The notes: a model not told the origin generated them from the sequence alone. 64,000 nucleotides of DNA from Polyangiaceae bacterium (GCA_029261965.1 JAJDAH010000105.1:1-64000), one strand, 5' to 3'. Numbered from the stretch's first letter, positions 36,917 through 45,348 are shown. A program made the numbers and translations.

Positions 36917-37227
36917 TCGCGATCCTCGAGCTCATCCGGCGTCGCCGCATTCAGGATGTGCTGTGGTTGCCATGGCTGCTGGTTGCCATTGCGCCGGCGG
37001 TGGTGGGCCTGTGGATAGCGCCGTGGGCCAAGCTCGCCCAGTGGCTCGGCATCGCCTACGAGCCGCTCATCCTCTTGGTTGGAGCGTCCCTTCTGAGCTT
37101 TGCCATGCTGCTCTATTTGAGCGTGGTCGTCTCGACGCTCATCCGAAGGAATCTCAAGCTGGCTCAAGAACTCGCAGTGCTGAGGCACAAGGTGGAAAAT
37201 CTCGAATCGCCCCAGGAAAGCGAGTGA
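36859..37227 (+). CDS. DUF2304 family small membrane protein
   Basis: 122 residues with three hydrophobic segments (AVAVISTLVALVAILELI; WLLVAIAPAVVGLWIA; PLILLVGASLLSFAMLLYLSV) and a charged C-terminal helix (RRNLKLAQELAVLRHKVENL) able to form a coiled coil. This is the DUF2304 layout. It starts within the end of the GT2 gene and ends overlapping the GNAT gene (GTGA). It is probably the membrane anchor or partner of the GT2 enzyme. Confidence 0.85.
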   Translation: MDFEFNYQAVAVISTLVALVAILELIRRRRIQDVLWLPWLLVAIAPAVVGLWIAPWAKLAQWLGIAYEPLILLVGASLLSFAMLLYLSVVVSTLIRRNLKLAQELAVLRHKVENLESPQESE

Positions 37228-38162
37228 CAGCCCCGACCGACGCCGAAATCGAAGACGCGCGCAAGATCCTGTTCGAGGTCTACGGGCTCGAGCGGTTTCG
37301 CGATACGCGGTACCTCGATTGGTTCTACAGGAAGAACCCCGTGGCCCCGGCGGTGGTCATCAATCGGCACACCGACGGGGAGTGCGTGGGCCACACCGTT
37401 GGTATCCCGATGAGGTTTCGCCGCGGAAAAGAGGTCATGCGCTTCATTTTCCCGATGAACATCGCCGTCGGCGAAAAAGCGCGTGGTCAGGGGCTGATGA
37501 CCGAGATGACGGCGGCGACGTTTCAGACCGCGCTCGAACGCGACGGCGACGGCGCGGTCATCGGAATGCCCAACGCCGGTTCTACTCGGGGCTACCTCAC
37601 CCGTCTCGGTTGTCACCTGGTGACTCCGCTGCCGGTGCACGTCATGGCACCGCTCTGGCCCGGCCGAAGCCGCGTGGAGAGCCACGACGTCGATGAAAGT
37701 TTCCTCGAAAGTAACGAGCTAGAGCGCCTCGCCGGAGACGTGGAGAACGCTGGCACACCGCATAGCTGGAGTCAGATCTGGGATCTGCCCGTCCTGCGCT
37801 GGCGATTGAGCAATCCGTCGGCCAGGTACGCCGTGCACGCGAGCCCCGACGTCTTTCTCGTCACGACGACCACCGTGGAGAAGGGTGTGAGGTTCACCGT
37901 CGTGCTCAAGACTCTCGCGAGACGCGCAAAACGAGGTGTGCTCGCCAACGACGTGGTCGCCGCTGCCTGCCGTTTTCACCGCTCCCCCGTCGCGATCCAC
38001 GCGGGTTTTTCGCACGCAGCGCGTTTTGTCGGGGCGCCCCTGCCGGAGCGTTTGAAACCTTCGCCGCTCAATCTGGTTTTCCGAACCCTTCGTCCGGGCT
38101 ACATGGACGAGCCATCCTTTCGGTATTCGACGGTCGAATTTCTCGACTTCGACGCCTACTGA
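37224..38162 (+). CDS. GNAT-family acetyltransferase
   Basis: 312 residues from a GTG at 37224, overlapping the DUF2304 stop. The N-terminal half shows the GNAT fold: a strand FIFPMNIAVGEKARGQGLMTEM with the acetyl-CoA-binding R-G-Q-G-L loop, followed by VIGMPNAGSTRGYLTRLGC. The second half (residues about 160-312) has no recognised motif and may be a second GNAT-like domain. Proteins with this N-terminus occur in polysaccharide loci and probably acylate an amino sugar. Its placement beside the deacetylase and methyltransferase supports glycan tailoring. Confidence 0.78.
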   Translation: MTAPTDAEIEDARKILFEVYGLERFRDTRYLDWFYRKNPVAPAVVINRHTDGECVGHTVGIPMRFRRGKEVMRFIFPMNIAVGEKARGQGLMTEMTAATFQTALERDGDGAVIGMPNAGSTRGYLTRLGCHLVTPLPVHVMAPLWPGRSRVESHDVDESFLESNELERLAGDVENAGTPHSWSQIWDLPVLRWRLSNPSARYAVHASPDVFLVTTTTVEKGVRFTVVLKTLARRAKRGVLANDVVAAACRFHRSPVAIHAGFSHAARFVGAPLPERLKPSPLNLVFRTLRPGYMDEPSFRYSTVEFLDFDAY

Positions 38163-38174
38163 GTCAACGCCCCA

Positions 38175-39035
38175 ATGCCCTCTGCCGAGTGTCCCCTGTG
38201 TCGCGCGCCCGCGGATCCCTGGCGCCGGAAGCGTCGTTTCGAGATCTACCTCTGCTCGGGTTGTCGAAACGCTTTCATTCGCGACGAAGACGTGCCCGAC
38301 GATCTCGAGGACATCTATTCGAAGGACTACTTCGAAGGAAACGAGCACACCGGCTACCCCGACTATCTCGCGGACCGCCCCATCATCGAAAGAAACTTCG
38401 CCGACCGGGTCGAGTGGATAGAGCGACTGGGAGCACCGGGCCCGCGTTTGCTCGAAGTCGGTAGTGCCTACGGACTTTTCCTGTGCGCAGCGCGCGACCG
38501 GGGCTGGGACGTTCACGGTGTCGAGCTCGCGGCGGACTGCGTCGACGCTTCGCGTCGCGATGGCCTCGACGTCGTTCGCGGCGACTTCAACGCCGCCGAG
38601 CTCGAGGGTCCGTTCGACGTGATCGCCATGTTCGACGTCATCGAGCACCTGAGGGATCCGGTGGCGTGTCTGGCCCGAGCGAGGGAGCTACTGACTCCCG
38701 GTGGTTTCATAGTCATCGAGACCGGCGATCACGCCACGCCTTGGGCTCGACTGTTGGGCAACCATTGGTACTTCCTCGACCCCCCGCAGCATCTCTTCTA
38801 TTTTTCACGCACGGGTCTCAGCGAGGTTTTTTCACAGGCGGGTTTCTCGTCGGATCTTCGCGTGCGACGAATGGGCCGGCGCGTGAGTCTGAAGAACATC
38901 TGCTTCAAGCTCGCCGCTGCCGCACCGTCAGGCGCGGCACGGCGCGCTTTCGAGAACGCGTCGATGCGAGGCATCGGGGGTCATCTGTACTTGAACTTCG
39001 GCGACGGCATGCTGGTCGCCGCGTCTCCCGGCTGA
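38175..39035 (+). CDS. Zinc-ribbon class I SAM methyltransferase
   Basis: 286 residues. N-terminal zinc pairs CPLCRA and CSGCRNAF are followed by IYSKDYFEG. SAM-binding core: LLEVGSAYGLFLCAARDRG, VHGVELAADCVDAS, IAMFDVIEHLRDP, LLTPGGFIVIETGDH. It then has YFLDPPQHLFYFS, as in sugar- or lipid-modifying methyltransferases of the Methyltransf_23 type. It follows the GNAT gene by 12 nt and is probably in the same transcript. It is one of four enzymes of this design in the window, including the C-terminal half of the fusion at 11215. Confidence 0.85.
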   Translation: MPSAECPLCRAPADPWRRKRRFEIYLCSGCRNAFIRDEDVPDDLEDIYSKDYFEGNEHTGYPDYLADRPIIERNFADRVEWIERLGAPGPRLLEVGSAYGLFLCAARDRGWDVHGVELAADCVDASRRDGLDVVRGDFNAAELEGPFDVIAMFDVIEHLRDPVACLARARELLTPGGFIVIETGDHATPWARLLGNHWYFLDPPQHLFYFSRTGLSEVFSQAGFSSDLRVRRMGRRVSLKNICFKLAAAAPSGAARRAFENASMRGIGGHLYLNFGDGMLVAASPG

Positions 39036-39203
39036 GCGCAGTGCGCAGCGTCCTCGGCGCCCCTCGATCGGATGAGAACAATGCTGTGACCGAGAGAGAC
39101 ACAGGTCTCCACGGACGTGACGTTTCTCGCATCCCATCGTGCCGAAAACTGCAGGCTCGGACAGGGTGCTCGTTCGCTCGAGCGGGGCCGTGCTAAGTCG
39201 GTG

Positions 39204-39237
39204 CGGTGACGTGGGCGAGACGGTGACGTGGGCGAGA
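39204..39237. repeat. 17-bp tandem duplication
   Basis: The unit CGGTGACGTGGGCGAGA occurs twice in perfect tandem (39204-39220 and 39221-39237), 33 nt before the deacetylase start. It may be two regulator half-sites or a replication-slippage duplication. The rest of the 235-nt gap has no recognised feature. Confidence 0.75.
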
Positions 39238-39270
39238 CTCGAGGTGTCTGCGCTCGGCATCGGCGTAGGA

Positions 39271-40107
39271 ATGAAGCTGTTCACGGTGGATGTCGAGGAC
39301 TGGTTTCACTGTAACTTCGAGAGCATTACTCGGGTCGACTCCACCGGCCTTCCGCGTCGTGTCGCTCTGGGCGTGGAGCGCCTGCTCGACGAGCTCGACC
39401 GAGCCGGGGCCAAGGCCACGTTCTTCGTGCTCGGTGAGGTCGCGGCGGAGCACCCGGATCTCGTTCCCCGTATCGCCAAGGCGGGGCACGAGATTGGCTG
39501 CCACTCCTGGAACCACAAGCTGCTGTACGAGCAGAGCCGCGAGGAAGTCGGCCGCGATCTCAGAAAGGCGCGATCCCTACTCGAGGACCAAGCGGCTCAA
39601 CCGGTTCGAGGGTTTCGCGCGCCTTCGTGGTCCGTGACCGAAAGGAACTTGTGGGCCCTCGACGTCGTGGCCGAGGTCGGGTTCGACTACGACAGCAGCA
39701 TTTTTCCTTCGCACACCTACCTCTACGGAATCGCGCAGGCGCCGCGTGTGCCCTACCGGATCACCACCGGCGAGGGAAACACGCTCGTGGAAGTGCCGCC
39801 GTCCACTCTCGAGCTCGCGGGACAGCGCTTCGGTGCTGGCGGCGGGTTCTACCTGCGGTTGCTTCCGTTGTTCGTTCACCAGGCGGTGATGCGGCGCTCG
39901 CTGGCTCGCGGCGAGCCGTTTTTGATCTACACGCATCCGCGTGAGTTCGACCCCGATTCGTGGGGGTTCGACCTTCCTCCGGGGCTGTCGCTGAAAGAGA
40001 AGACGATTTTCCGTTTTGGGCTCGCGCGCGGCGCCGCGCGTCTCCGGACCCTGCTGCGCGAGCCCGAATGGCGACCGATGCGTGAGCTCGTCGACCGCGC
40101 GAGCTGA
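39271..40107 (+). CDS. Polysaccharide deacetylase (DUF3473-like)
   Basis: 278 residues from the ATG at 39271, which has TAGGA directly upstream; the longer open frame is rejected because it crosses the tandem repeat. NodB-homology motifs: LFTVDVEDWFHC (catalytic and metal Asp), GHEIGCHSWNH (metal His pair), GFRAPSWSV and DYDSSIFP. The C-terminal FLIYTHPREFDPDSWG is typical of the DUF3473/XrtA-associated deacetylase group. It should remove N-acetyl groups from an exported polysaccharide. No signal peptide is seen, so it may act on the cytoplasmic lipid-linked intermediate. It converges with the M14-like gene, 5 nt apart. Confidence 0.9.
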   Translation: MKLFTVDVEDWFHCNFESITRVDSTGLPRRVALGVERLLDELDRAGAKATFFVLGEVAAEHPDLVPRIAKAGHEIGCHSWNHKLLYEQSREEVGRDLRKARSLLEDQAAQPVRGFRAPSWSVTERNLWALDVVAEVGFDYDSSIFPSHTYLYGIAQAPRVPYRITTGEGNTLVEVPPSTLELAGQRFGAGGGFYLRLLPLFVHQAVMRRSLARGEPFLIYTHPREFDPDSWGFDLPPGLSLKEKTIFRFGLARGAARLRTLLREPEWRPMRELVDRAS

Positions 40108-40112
40108 TTCGC

Positions 40113-40982
40113 TCAGCGCAGGCGTCGCACGACCGCGCGCATGACTTCGAGGTGTGCGGCGATCCGCGCGTCGCGGTTTGGGCTCGACCACGACGTTTCG
40201 AGGGTGATCTCTGGGAGGCCTCGAAGATCGGCGTAGACGCCGAATGGCACCATGCCGAGCGTTGCTTTCCACAAGAGCGAAAGCGCATAGAGCCGGCGAG
40301 AGACCGGTGCGTACCCCGGCGGGCTGAGCTGTCTGCCGAAATAGTCTCGGTCCGCCAGCTCCACGCCCGCTTCTTTCATGTCCGCGACTACCCCGCGGCC
40401 GACGAATTCGCTGACCGAGCGGTTCGCGAAGACGAACGCACCCGGCTGGGGTCCCTCGTGCAGCGAAATCGTGAAGTCCGGTCGAAAGTTTTCACAGGCG
40501 TCGCGGACCGCGCGGCCTTCGACAGTTTCGAATCGCCCGAAGTCACGATTGATGTCGAACCCGAGCGCGTTGTATCGCGACTGGTGGTCGGCGCCGACGG
40601 GGTTCGTCGGAGTGATGACGACGACGTGCACGCCGCGATAGAGGTCCGGCTGCTGATCGACGTCGTCGAGCAACGCCGGAATCGACAGAACGCCAGCCTG
40701 CTCGTTCCCGTGAATGCCGGAGATGACGAACAACTTTTTGCGCGCGCCGATGTCTCCGGTGTCGACACGAAAGATCGGATAGCTCTTGCCGCGATAGGTG
40801 ACGGTCGCGAGCTTCTCGGCGTCCGGACAACGTTCGCCGAGAATGCGATAGAGTTCGTCGAGGTCGAGCCCGATGAGCTCCACACCGAGCGAATCCTCCG
40901 ACGCGGGGTGGTCGAAGACGCGCCGCTTGAGATGGTACTTGGCGAATTGAGCCAGCTTTTTTCGGTTGAGATTCTCGAGCAT
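40113..40982 (-). CDS. M14-like zinc hydrolase (aspartoacylase/AstE type)
   Basis: 289 residues. Zinc ligands H91 and E94 (GIHGNE) and H175 (SLHEG), with the substrate-binding NRD triad at 145-147. The HxxE...NRD...H order matches succinylglutamate desuccinylase/aspartoacylase and other M14 carboxypeptidase relatives. The N-terminal 70 residues are charged. It lacks a signal peptide and membrane helices, so it acts in the cytoplasm. Possible substrates are N-acyl amino acids or an amide on a glycan precursor. It starts 21 nt after the methyltransferase gene and is probably in the same minus-strand operon. Confidence 0.8.
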   Translation of the reverse strand: MLENLNRKKLAQFAKYHLKRRVFDHPASEDSLGVELIGLDLDELYRILGERCPDAEKLATVTYRGKSYPIFRVDTGDIGARKKLFVISGIHGNEQAGVLSIPALLDDVDQQPDLYRGVHVVVITPTNPVGADHQSRYNALGFDINRDFGRFETVEGRAVRDACENFRPDFTISLHEGPQPGAFVFANRSVSEFVGRGVVADMKEAGVELADRDYFGRQLSPPGYAPVSRRLYALSLLWKATLGMVPFGVYADLRGLPEITLETSWSSPNRDARIAAHLEVMRAVVRRLR

Positions 40983-41003
40983 CGGAAAAGTCGCCCTCGG
41001 TAT

Positions 41004-41873
41004 CTACTTGAACATCCGGTAGCTCAACGCCCCGACGAGCGGGAATATGGCACGGCCGCTCGTCACCACTTCTACCGCGCGTCCCAGGCCGCCGAGCAGT
41101 CGCGCGCCCACGTTTTCCACGAGGTCGTGGGCGTGGCGGCGCGCCCCGACACGAACCTCCACGTCCGAGAAGCCGATGGTGCGACAGAGTCGGACCATGG
41201 ATCGTGGTGAAAAATCGTTGAGGTGCATGGGTGCGTACATGAGCGGACGCCGGAGCGCCTTCTGCAACGGAAAGAGCGGGCGCGTGTACGGGATCCGGAT
41301 GATCGCGATGCCGCCGGGGCGCAGGATCTCGAAAACCTTCTGAACGAAGCCTCGCGGGTCGGCGACGTGCTCGAGCACATAGAGGGAAACGACCGCGTCG
41401 AAGCTCTCCCTGTCGAGCTCGACATCTTCGAAGCCGCCTCCGTGCACCTCTCCGGACAGAATCGTTCGAGCGTGCTCGGCGGCCACCGGCGAAGGCTCGA
41501 CGCCGACCGCCGTCCAGCCGAGTCGTTCCATCTGACGAAGAAAGTGGCCGAAGGAGCAGCCGATGTCGAGTACGCGTCCGGTGGCCTGGTGCTCACCGAT
41601 CCACTCGGAGCACTCGGAGAAGATGTCGCCCATCTCGAGCTCCCACTTGTCGGCCACGACCGCGTCGGGGTCGTAGTAGCCCTCGTAGAAGCGCGCGAGC
41701 TGTTCTTCGTTCGGACGCGGGTTCACGTACACAAATCCGCACTCCGGGCACTCTTGTATGTGAAATCCGTTGTCGACCCCGATGTCTTGGCCGAGCTCGC
41801 ATTGGCAGACGGCACACGGTACTGGCGTGAGGTTCTCGGCGCCGAGGCCGTCATAGTTGTAGTAACGCGCCAT
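41004..41873 (-). CDS. Zinc-ribbon class I SAM methyltransferase
   Basis: 289 residues. N-terminal pairs CAVCQC and CPECGFVYVNPRP, then FYEGYYDPD. The SAM core shows VLDIGCSFGHFLRQM, VGVEPSPVAAEHA, VSLYVLEHVADP and ILRPGGIAIIRIP, then MHLNDFSPRSM. Closest in layout to the enzymes at 13888 and 38175. The gene is 31 nt downstream of the SpeE-like gene at 41905 and likely cotranscribed with it and with the M14-like hydrolase. It is the only SpeE-like context here with a methyltransferase instead of a GT-C-like neighbour. Confidence 0.86.
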   Translation of the reverse strand: MARYYNYDGLGAENLTPVPCAVCQCELGQDIGVDNGFHIQECPECGFVYVNPRPNEEQLARFYEGYYDPDAVVADKWELEMGDIFSECSEWIGEHQATGRVLDIGCSFGHFLRQMERLGWTAVGVEPSPVAAEHARTILSGEVHGGGFEDVELDRESFDAVVSLYVLEHVADPRGFVQKVFEILRPGGIAIIRIPYTRPLFPLQKALRRPLMYAPMHLNDFSPRSMVRLCRTIGFSDVEVRVGARRHAHDLVENVGARLLGGLGRAVEVVTSGRAIFPLVGALSYRMFK

Positions 41874-41904
41874 CGAGGGGTCAGCCAGCCTACATCAAGT
41901 CGCG

Positions 41905-44319
41905 TCAGCTTTTTCCGGCGGCGGCGCGCGCCGGCGAGTTCGTGCCGCCGAGCAGCAGAAGTGCGGCGACGCCGAAAGCGTAGATGGCCACCGAGAGCCC
42001 CCAGACGACGCGGAACCCGTAGGCCATGCCCAGAACCACCGCGAGCACCGTCGCGGTCACGGACGCGCATCCGTTCACGCCCCAGGCCCAAGGTACGAGA
42101 TCGCGGTGCAAAGACTCCGCGCGGCGGATCCCGAGTGGAACGAACAGGCCGAGAGTGAGCCCGAGGGGCGCGAGCGCGAGCACTGTGATGCCGACACGCA
42201 CGGCGAGAGAAGCCGACAGCGTCGACTCGGCGATCGACGGGAACACGTAGGAGTAGAAGAGCATCAAGCCAAAGATGACACCTACGGCCGCGGGCAGAGC
42301 GCGTGCTTCGCGGCCGACGAAGCGCTTCGACAGGAAACTTCCGACTCCGAGAAACGTGAGCAGCGTGAAGAGAACGACCGACAGTGCATAGGTGGGGTAG
42401 CCGAGGAACATCACCATCTGCTGCATCAAGCTCACCTCGAAGAGCATGAAGCCGAGCCCGACGGAGAAGAAGTACAAGAGAATGCCTAACGCCGGTCGTC
42501 CGACGCCCCGAAGCGCGCGGCGGCGCATGAAAAAAAGCGGCACGATCACAAAGAGAGCCCCGAACACCGTCAGCGACACCAGAAGGAGCACGAGTACGAT
42601 TTGACCCAGAGCGGTCGTGTGAGTGGGCCCGAGGTCTTTCGTCTGCGCCAAGTCTTTCCATCGAAAGAAGTTGAAGAAGAAGGGGCTGTTGTCTCGGATC
42701 GCCTCGATTCGGTAGGGCTGGTCTTCGATGAGCGAGTTGCGCTCGTCGCTGTCCGGCCCCACCAGGGTTTTCCACAGCGGCAACCCCTCGTCGCCGAGGT
42801 GGAGTGGGAGATACCCGGCGCCCAAGCAATTGAGACTGAGAGTCTCTATCTCTTTGGCTGTGAACGGCTCGTTCTTGACCATCACTTCGGCGAACAAGAG
42901 CTGGCTGTGTACGACCACGATGTGCGCCGAGGGATCCTCGACGCCGCGCTCCCGAAGCGTCTCGCGCACGATGTTCACCATGCGCGCCGCCGACCGCGGC
43001 TTTTCGTAGTTGAAGAGGCCTGTAGCGACGGACAAGAGCCCACCAGGAGCCAGACGGTCCAGGTAATCGTGGAACGCTTCGACGGTGTAGAGGTAGTTCT
43101 CCGCGAGCACGTACGCGCCGCTCGTCGTCGCTGCGAGCGTGTCGACGCCAGTCATCTGGACCAAGTCGTACTTTTGCGTCGTGCGACGAACGAAGTGGCG
43201 GCCCTCTCCGGCGACCAGCTGGATGCTTGGATCTTCGAAAAATCGATCGTTGATGACGTGCAAACGATTCTGGATCAGCTCGACGGTGAGAGGGTCGAGC
43301 TCGATGCCGGTCACGTGTCGCGCGCCGAAGCGCTTGGCGACCACTACGTCGCGTCCGCCGCCCACACCGATTATCAAGACGCGCGGGTTAGGCGTGACCA
43401 CGCGATACGGCAACGACAAGATGTGCTTTTCGAGGTAGTCGAGCTTGCCTTCTCGCAAGTCGTAGAGCGGGGTGCCGGCGGTGCCGTCGTGCATGATGAA
43501 GCCCCACGGCGTCTGCACCGGCCACTCGGCTCTCGGCCCGAGTCCCCACTCGTCGGTTCGAGCGAAAGTCGTGTCGGCACTCCGTTCGACGACGTCAGTG
43601 CGGAAGAGCGCGCTCCAGTCGCTCGAGTGCGGCGTCATTTTCCACTTCCCGAACGCCATCGCGAGGTGTTTGCTGCCTGCGGGCACGAACGTGAGCCGCG
43701 CTCCGAAGGGCGCGGCGAGCAAGAGCGCGGTGGCGACGAGCATCGCGACGACAGCCGGCAAGCGCGAGGTGGCGAACGCGATCGCTGCAGCGGTCAAACA
43801 CGCGCTCGCCAACAGAACCACCGCCGGTGGCGTCATGGCGTTCATGAGGGGTACGACCAAAGCACAGGCGAGCCCCCCTCCAACCAGGTCCCAGAAGTAG
43901 AGACGGTCGACGCGAGTCGCTGCCTGACGGAACGCGAGACTGATGATGGTGCCGGCGAAGAAAAAGGGCACCGTGGCGACGAGTTGGTAGACGAGCAAAA
44001 GTAGGAGTTGTGTGCGGTCTTCGAGGATCCGCAGCGGATGCAGAGGGAAGCGACTGATGAACAGCAGTGAAAGCGCTGCCGTCACGCCAGCGGCGATGGC
44101 GAGTCGAGCGAGCGTGCGGCTCAGATTGTCGGTTCCGAGCTTGGGCCGGACCGCCAACAACGTGCCCGACGCCCCGAAACCCAAGAGCGCCGTCGACATC
44201 ACGACGTACGCGAAGTGGTACCAGATGCTGAAGCTCAGCACGCGGATGAGCGACACCTCGAAGAGGAGCGTTCCGAGCGCCGTCAAGAAGACGCCGCTGA
44301 AGAGCGTGCGATCGCGCAT
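41905..44319 (-). CDS. Polytopic SpeE-like membrane protein (paralog E)
   Basis: 804 residues. The first helix contains GTLLFEVSLIRVLSFSIWYHF. The loop is IIGVGGGRDVVVAKRF, followed by TGIELDPLT, VAGEGRHFVRR, MTGVDTLAATTSGAY and AENYLYTVEAFHDYL. Then come IRDNSPFFFNFFRW and a C-terminal block with LFEVSLMQQMVMFLGYPTYALS and PWAWGVNGC. All five family signatures are present. The gene lies at the far end of the glycan region, separate from the other four, and starts a minus-strand operon with the methyltransferase at 41004. Confidence 0.82.
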   Translation of the reverse strand: MRDRTLFSGVFLTALGTLLFEVSLIRVLSFSIWYHFAYVVMSTALLGFGASGTLLAVRPKLGTDNLSRTLARLAIAAGVTAALSLLFISRFPLHPLRILEDRTQLLLLLVYQLVATVPFFFAGTIISLAFRQAATRVDRLYFWDLVGGGLACALVVPLMNAMTPPAVVLLASACLTAAAIAFATSRLPAVVAMLVATALLLAAPFGARLTFVPAGSKHLAMAFGKWKMTPHSSDWSALFRTDVVERSADTTFARTDEWGLGPRAEWPVQTPWGFIMHDGTAGTPLYDLREGKLDYLEKHILSLPYRVVTPNPRVLIIGVGGGRDVVVAKRFGARHVTGIELDPLTVELIQNRLHVINDRFFEDPSIQLVAGEGRHFVRRTTQKYDLVQMTGVDTLAATTSGAYVLAENYLYTVEAFHDYLDRLAPGGLLSVATGLFNYEKPRSAARMVNIVRETLRERGVEDPSAHIVVVHSQLLFAEVMVKNEPFTAKEIETLSLNCLGAGYLPLHLGDEGLPLWKTLVGPDSDERNSLIEDQPYRIEAIRDNSPFFFNFFRWKDLAQTKDLGPTHTTALGQIVLVLLLVSLTVFGALFVIVPLFFMRRRALRGVGRPALGILLYFFSVGLGFMLFEVSLMQQMVMFLGYPTYALSVVLFTLLTFLGVGSFLSKRFVGREARALPAAVGVIFGLMLFYSYVFPSIAESTLSASLAVRVGITVLALAPLGLTLGLFVPLGIRRAESLHRDLVPWAWGVNGCASVTATVLAVVLGMAYGFRVVWGLSVAIYAFGVAALLLLGGTNSPARAAAGKS

Positions 44320-44348
44320 CCCGCTCGCCGCGGTCTAGCACGGGGGAG

Positions 44349-45308
44349 CTACTGGACGAACGTGTTCAGAAGCGGGAGCGTCTGCAGTGAATACGTGTCT
44401 TCGAGCCCGGCGACGCGGTGGTACGTGCCGTCGGCCCAGGTGGGATCGCTCGTCAGTGCTTGAAACGTCGCATGACTAGGGAACCGGTTGATCCTGAACT
44501 CGTGCCAATCGCGTCCATCGCCGATGAAAACACCTTCGATGTCGAACCACGCCGCGGGGTGAACTCCCATGGGCGCGGCGACGCTTCCGGCGTTGTTCTG
44601 ATACTGCTGCACTGCTTCGCGGCCCGAGCGCTCGGGTTCGTTCGTTCCGGGCTCGTAGCGGGCCGTGTCGTAGTAGTTGAACAGGTGAATCATGTCGAAA
44701 GGTGGGTCCTCGGCTGTCGGTGGGAACGCCGGCGGCAATGGTTCGAATCCTTCAGGTAAAGGGAGCTCGGCAAGATCCGAGACCATGACGATGGTCTTCT
44801 CGACGCCGGCTTCCTTGTGGATGGCGCGGGCGCGGAACTCGGGCTCCTGAACCATCTCGAGGAATGCGGTGCGACTGGGGTAAAGAACGATGCCGACCTG
44901 GTCCCACTGTACGCCGTCGCCCAACGGCAGGTTCGTTTCGACCTCGGCCACGAACACGATTTCCGCGCCGATGGCGTCGAGGAATTCGAGTGGGGCATAC
45001 AGGGCGTCGGCCTCACGTCCGGTGAGGTTCGTTTCGCGCCCGTCGAGATAGTCCGCCCGCTCACGAAACTTGATGAGGTTGAGCATGTAGAACGGTCCGT
45101 CGACTTCGACGTTGACCATGCGTTCGAGTTGCTCCTCGTTGATCGAGCCGAAGCGCGCCTGCTGACCGTCGAAGCCGAGGTCGGGCAGATCGGGGGCCAT
45201 CGATCCCCCGTCGGTCGTCTCGGTCGTCTCGGTCGCCGACCCGTCCGAGCAAGCCGCGCTCAGCAGCAAGACGGCGGAAGCGGCGCAGACCCTGGAATCG
45301 AAGAGCAT
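44349..45308 (-). CDS. Lipoprotein with two DUF1330-like (dimeric alpha-beta barrel) domains
   Basis: 319 residues. The signal peptide ends in LSAAC, followed by a Thr/Ser/Glu linker. Two similar halves follow: FYMLNLIKFRERADYL...VLYPSRTAFLEMVQEPEFRARAIHKEAG, and MIHLFNYYDTARYE...FRINRFPSHATFQALTSDP. Each has the strand-helix pattern and the 'LYPSR.AFL.M...PE' segment of DUF1330/NIPSNAP-like barrels. Probably binds a small ligand at the membrane. A strong inverted repeat lies just upstream of the start. No enzyme residues are evident. Confidence 0.72.
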   Translation of the reverse strand: MLFDSRVCAASAVLLLSAACSDGSATETTETTDGGSMAPDLPDLGFDGQQARFGSINEEQLERMVNVEVDGPFYMLNLIKFRERADYLDGRETNLTGREADALYAPLEFLDAIGAEIVFVAEVETNLPLGDGVQWDQVGIVLYPSRTAFLEMVQEPEFRARAIHKEAGVEKTIVMVSDLAELPLPEGFEPLPPAFPPTAEDPPFDMIHLFNYYDTARYEPGTNEPERSGREAVQQYQNNAGSVAAPMGVHPAAWFDIEGVFIGDGRDWHEFRINRFPSHATFQALTSDPTWADGTYHRVAGLEDTYSLQTLPLLNTFVQ

Positions 45309-45315
45309 GCTCGAA

Positions 45316-45333
45316 CGGTGACTATTGTCACCG
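45316..45333. promoter_or_regulatory. Inverted repeat upstream of the DUF1330-like lipoprotein gene
   Basis: CGGTGAC-TATT-GTCACCG, perfect 7-bp arms, ends 8 nt before the start codon at 45308. A second imperfect repeat (TTGTCAC...GTGTCAA, 45325-45341) overlaps it. The position suits an operator or a stem hiding the ribosome site. Regulator unknown. Confidence 0.5.
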
Positions 45334-45348
45334 AAAGTGTCAATATAT

